From NCBI GenBank assembly GCA_014359885.1, contig JACIYN010000008.1, forward strand, positions 1 through 47,235: DNA of 47,235 bases. Direction: 5' to 3'. The position numbers and the translations under genes were made by a program. Shown here in pieces: positions 44,959 to 47,235 of the stretch (positions are counted from its first letter, which is position 1; every line of letters begins with the position of its first letter). The notes beneath the pieces are model-generated. The model was not told where the DNA came from and did not search any database. It worked only from the letters and a program-made list of their open reading frames with translations. Source of the DNA: Desulfacinum sp. GTDB lineage: Bacteria > Desulfobacterota > Syntrophobacteria > Syntrophobacterales > DSM-9756.

Positions 44959-45213
44959 ATGAGGACGATTCAAATCAAATATCCTGAATCGATACCGGCC
45001 GCGCTCAATCTGAGCCCTGAGTCCTTTGAAGAAGAGGCGCGCCTGATGCTGGCCGTCAAACTTTTCGAACTGGGAAGACTGTCCTCAGGGCAAGCGGCTG
45101 ATCTGGCGGGAGTGCCACGCGTTGCTTTCCTCTTAACTTGCCACCAGTACGGGGCCTCCACGGTCCAATGGGATGATGAGGAGATCAAGGCGGAGTTCGA
45201 GGAACTCTACTGA
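44959..45213 (+). CDS. UPF0175 family antitoxin
   Basis: 84 aa. A helix-turn-helix-like segment GRLSSGQAADLAGVPRVAFL (39-58) follows an EEEARLMLAVKLFELG helix, the standard UPF0175 form. These proteins pair with PIN-domain toxins and probably bind their own promoter. The stop overlaps the toxin start (TGATG). Base composition is clearly lower in GC than the neighbours, which suggests later acquisition. Confidence 0.85.
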   Translation: MRTIQIKYPESIPAALNLSPESFEEEARLMLAVKLFELGRLSSGQAADLAGVPRVAFLLTCHQYGASTVQWDDEEIKAEFEELY

Positions 45214-45704
45214 TGAAAGGCCGGGTTGTCTCCAATGCCGGACCGATTATTGCGCTGAGCTCAATCGAGCGGGTTAACATACTGCGAGAACTCTTTGAAG
45301 AGGTGATCGTGCCGGAAGATGTGCATTTTGAGGTCATTCATGGTGGAAAGAGTTATGCAGGCTTGGAAAGCTACCTGAACGCCAAATGGATCAGAGTCGT
45401 ATCTCCTTCGACGCCGATCGACCCTCTTCTGGGAACATTAGTTGGCAAAGGAGAGGCATCCGTCATCCATCTCGCTCGTGAGGGCCGTGCTGATCTGGCG
45501 CTGATCGATGAGAAGAAGGCCAGAAAAATTGCAAGAAAGATTTACGGGATCAGGGTCATTGGGTCAGTGCGAGTCCTTGTGGAAGCCAAACATCGGGGTT
45601 TCGTTTCCAGTGTTCGTGTTGCCCTGGAGGAAATGAGACTCGCCGGATATTGGGTCCATGATGACATCGTAAGAGCGGCCCTGAAACAGGCAAAAGAAGA
45701 GTAG
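45213..45704 (+). CDS. DUF3368 PIN-domain toxin
   Basis: 163-aa predicted ribonuclease toxin. The N-terminal VVSNAGPIIALSSI has Asn where many PIN proteins have the first metal-binding Asp; as I recall this is common in DUF3368. Other acidic positions remain: GKGEASVIHLA and ADLALIDEKKAR. It is translationally coupled to the UPF0175 antitoxin by a one-base overlap. It ends in TAG. Confidence 0.85.
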   Translation: MKGRVVSNAGPIIALSSIERVNILRELFEEVIVPEDVHFEVIHGGKSYAGLESYLNAKWIRVVSPSTPIDPLLGTLVGKGEASVIHLAREGRADLALIDEKKARKIARKIYGIRVIGSVRVLVEAKHRGFVSSVRVALEEMRLAGYWVHDDIVRAALKQAKEE

Positions 45705-45721
45705 CCTGGTCACCAGCCCTC

Positions 45722-46831
45722 TCATGGAATCAGGACCGGCTTGACGGTCCTTCCCGCCTTCATGTCTTCCTCAGCTTGCGTGATATCGTTCAAGGGATAG
45801 AGAGAGAGCAGCTTGTCGAACGGGAATTTTCCTGCTTCGTACCAGGCGAGCATCCGGGGGATCAAGAGGTCGGGGACCGCGTCGCCTTCCACGATCCCAC
45901 GCACGGTTCGTCCGCTGAGGAGGGTGTTCATGTCGAGCGGGGCCCTGGTGCCGGGGGAAGCCATGCCCACTAGCCCGCACACTCCCAGCGGTCGGATCGC
46001 TTCCACCGCCTGGCGGAGCACTTCCGGATGGCCCACGCATTCCAGGCTGTAGTCCACCCCACCCCGGCAGATGGAGCGAATCGTTCGAACGGGATCCTCT
46101 TTTCCGGCCTGTACCGTGTGGGTCGCCCCCAGTTCCCGGGCCATCTCCAGCCGTTCCGGGACCAGATCCACGGCAATGAGGGGATCGCACCCCGAAAGGG
46201 CCGCCGCCATGACGGCGCTCAATCCCACCGCGCCGGCTCCGAAAACGGCCAAAGAACTTCCCGGCTCTGGGCGCAGAGCGCACACCACGGCGCCGGCTCC
46301 CGTCATGACGCCGCAGCCCAGAGGTCCCAGCTTTTCCAGGGGAAGATGCGACGACACGGGCACCACATTCCTTTCATCGGCCACCACATGGGAAGCCCAG
46401 CTTGACTGGCCGAAGAAGACCCCCGAGACTTCCCCGACTCCGCCGCGAAGCGGCGTGGTACCGTCCGGTCGGCGCCCGGTGAAATTGTATTGGAAAAAAC
46501 GGTCGCAGTAGGCGGGACGCCCCCTTCGGCAGGGGCCGCACGCTCCACAAGATCCCCAGGTGAGGACCACGGAGTCTCCGGGCCGGACACGGGTGACCCG
46601 TAAGCCCGTGCGCTCCACCACTCCCGCCCCTTCGTGACCCAGAACGGCGGGAAACATCACCGGAAGAAATCCTCTTGCAGCCGCCAGGTCCGTATGGCAC
46701 ACCCCCGTCCCCGCCACCCGGACCAGGACTTCCGTTTCCCGCGGTTCTTCCAGTTCCAGGTCGCGCACCTGGAAAACGCCACCCGCTTTGGCGATCACAG
46801 CCGCCCGAATCCTCACGGCCTCCTCCTTCAT
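45722..46831 (-). CDS. Zinc-dependent alcohol dehydrogenase
   Basis: 369-aa medium-chain dehydrogenase. Catalytic zinc ligands lie in TGVCHTD (Cys45) and GHEGAG (His66, Glu67); the structural zinc cysteines are 95, 98, 101 and 109. The Rossmann turn is AVFGAGAVGLSAVMAA. The pattern is closest to aryl- or S-(hydroxymethyl)-type alcohol dehydrogenases, with NAD(H) likely; the substrate is not known. ATG 46831 overlaps the stop of the upstream gene (ATGA); a GTG five codons later is an alternative. Confidence 0.88.
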   Translation of the reverse strand: MKEEAVRIRAAVIAKAGGVFQVRDLELEEPRETEVLVRVAGTGVCHTDLAAARGFLPVMFPAVLGHEGAGVVERTGLRVTRVRPGDSVVLTWGSCGACGPCRRGRPAYCDRFFQYNFTGRRPDGTTPLRGGVGEVSGVFFGQSSWASHVVADERNVVPVSSHLPLEKLGPLGCGVMTGAGAVVCALRPEPGSSLAVFGAGAVGLSAVMAAALSGCDPLIAVDLVPERLEMARELGATHTVQAGKEDPVRTIRSICRGGVDYSLECVGHPEVLRQAVEAIRPLGVCGLVGMASPGTRAPLDMNTLLSGRTVRGIVEGDAVPDLLIPRMLAWYEAGKFPFDKLLSLYPLNDITQAEEDMKAGRTVKPVLIP

Positions 46832-47235
46832 GGTCCCGAATCTTCCGGCACCTCCGGCTGAAGACCGAGAACAGGCCCGGCATAGCCGGTGAGTTCCACA
46901 TACCCCAGACCGGTGATCTCTCTACTGGTCGGCCCGGCGCTGCCCCGCACGGCCACGCTCCCTTCCCAGTAATCGATTCCTTCCGCTCCGGCCCCCACCA
47001 TCTCCTGATCCTCCATGCGCGGGGTCACCGTCACATCCAGGCCCAGCCTGGGAACGCGGATGCGCCAGCCCGAGGGATACACGGCCCCGCTGTGCGGGCT
47101 GGTCCAAGAACCCAGGACCCGGACTTCAAAATCAGCCCGCGCCAGATCTTCTTTGGTTCCGTCGGAACTAACAAACGTTCCCTGGGATACCGGATGTATC
47201 GAACCGTCTGCTTTTCGCAATTCATAGAGCATGAG
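46828..47235 (-). CDS. AttH/CrtC-like lipocalin-fold protein, C-terminal part
   Basis: The C-terminal 135 residues of a gene that continues beyond the right edge. GTFVSSDGTKEDLARADFEV, TSPHSGAVYPSGWRI and the final GLGYVELTGYAGPVLGL match the AttH/carotenoid 1,2-hydratase (CrtC) superfamily, whose non-photosynthetic members have no settled role. It overlaps the alcohol dehydrogenase start, so both are co-transcribed. The N-terminus and any signal peptide are not visible. Confidence 0.7.
   Translation of the reverse strand, partial: LMLYELRKADGSIHPVSQGTFVSSDGTKEDLARADFEVRVLGSWTSPHSGAVYPSGWRIRVPRLGLDVTVTPRMEDQEMVGAGAEGIDYWEGSVAVRGSAGPTSREITGLGYVELTGYAGPVLGLQPEVPEDSGP

Overview
The window is high-GC, gene-dense bacterial chromosome with short spacers and ATGA or TGATG overlaps. 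The gene set suggests an anaerobic Desulfobacterota (deltaproteobacterial) organism, probably related to Syntrophobacter-like sulfate reducers or syntrophs. Pointers are the DapL route to diaminopimelate, EF-P with its own EpmA, EF-G2, AmmeMemoRadiSam protein B, the xerC-hslVU-arg-lys/dap supercluster and a bacterial pyrrolysine system. This placement is an inference from gene content; no marker gene such as 16S rRNA is present.

Left part (1-6300): a pyrrolysine (Pyl, 22nd amino acid) operon on the minus strand. It reads pylSn, pylT (tRNA-Pyl, anticodon CUA), pylSc, pylC, pylD, then the first codons of another gene cut by the window edge (possibly pylB). A RamQ/RACo-like iron-sulfur ATPase, of the type that reactivates corrinoid methyltransferase proteins, is transcribed away from it. 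So the window holds the UAG-decoding machinery and a repair enzyme for the pathway that uses Pyl, but no methylamine methyltransferase gene. Ten of 47 genes here still end in UAG, including pylSn itself.

Middle part (6300-25100): DUF169 and hypothetical genes, aroC, the N-degron set clpS-clpA-aat, lysC-cobO, an MBL-fold hydrolase, efp-epmA, a Memo-family protein, a TPR lipoprotein / LolB-like lipoprotein / Mut7-C / coiled-coil run, mogA, a conserved hypothetical gene and EF-G2.

Right part (25400-44700): a long collinear block on the plus strand: xerC-hslV-hslU, argB-argD-argF-argG-argH (arginine from acetylglutamate), an Fn3-type lipoprotein, lysA-dapF-dapA-dapB-dapL (diaminopimelate and lysine), folK, a small zinc-ribbon-like membrane protein, talC, a lytic transglycosylase, pgsA and tRNA-Cys. 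After it come a lower-GC UPF0175/PIN toxin-antitoxin pair, a zinc alcohol dehydrogenase and the end of an AttH/CrtC-like gene.

The spacers carry many non-coding repeats: heptanucleotide tandem arrays at several sites, a composite palindromic element in three copies that always sits upstream of a gene in the same relative orientation, and a MITE-like element with inverted ends between argG and argH. The most notable system is the pyrrolysine cluster together with frequent UAG stops, which suggests conditional or inefficient amber decoding.
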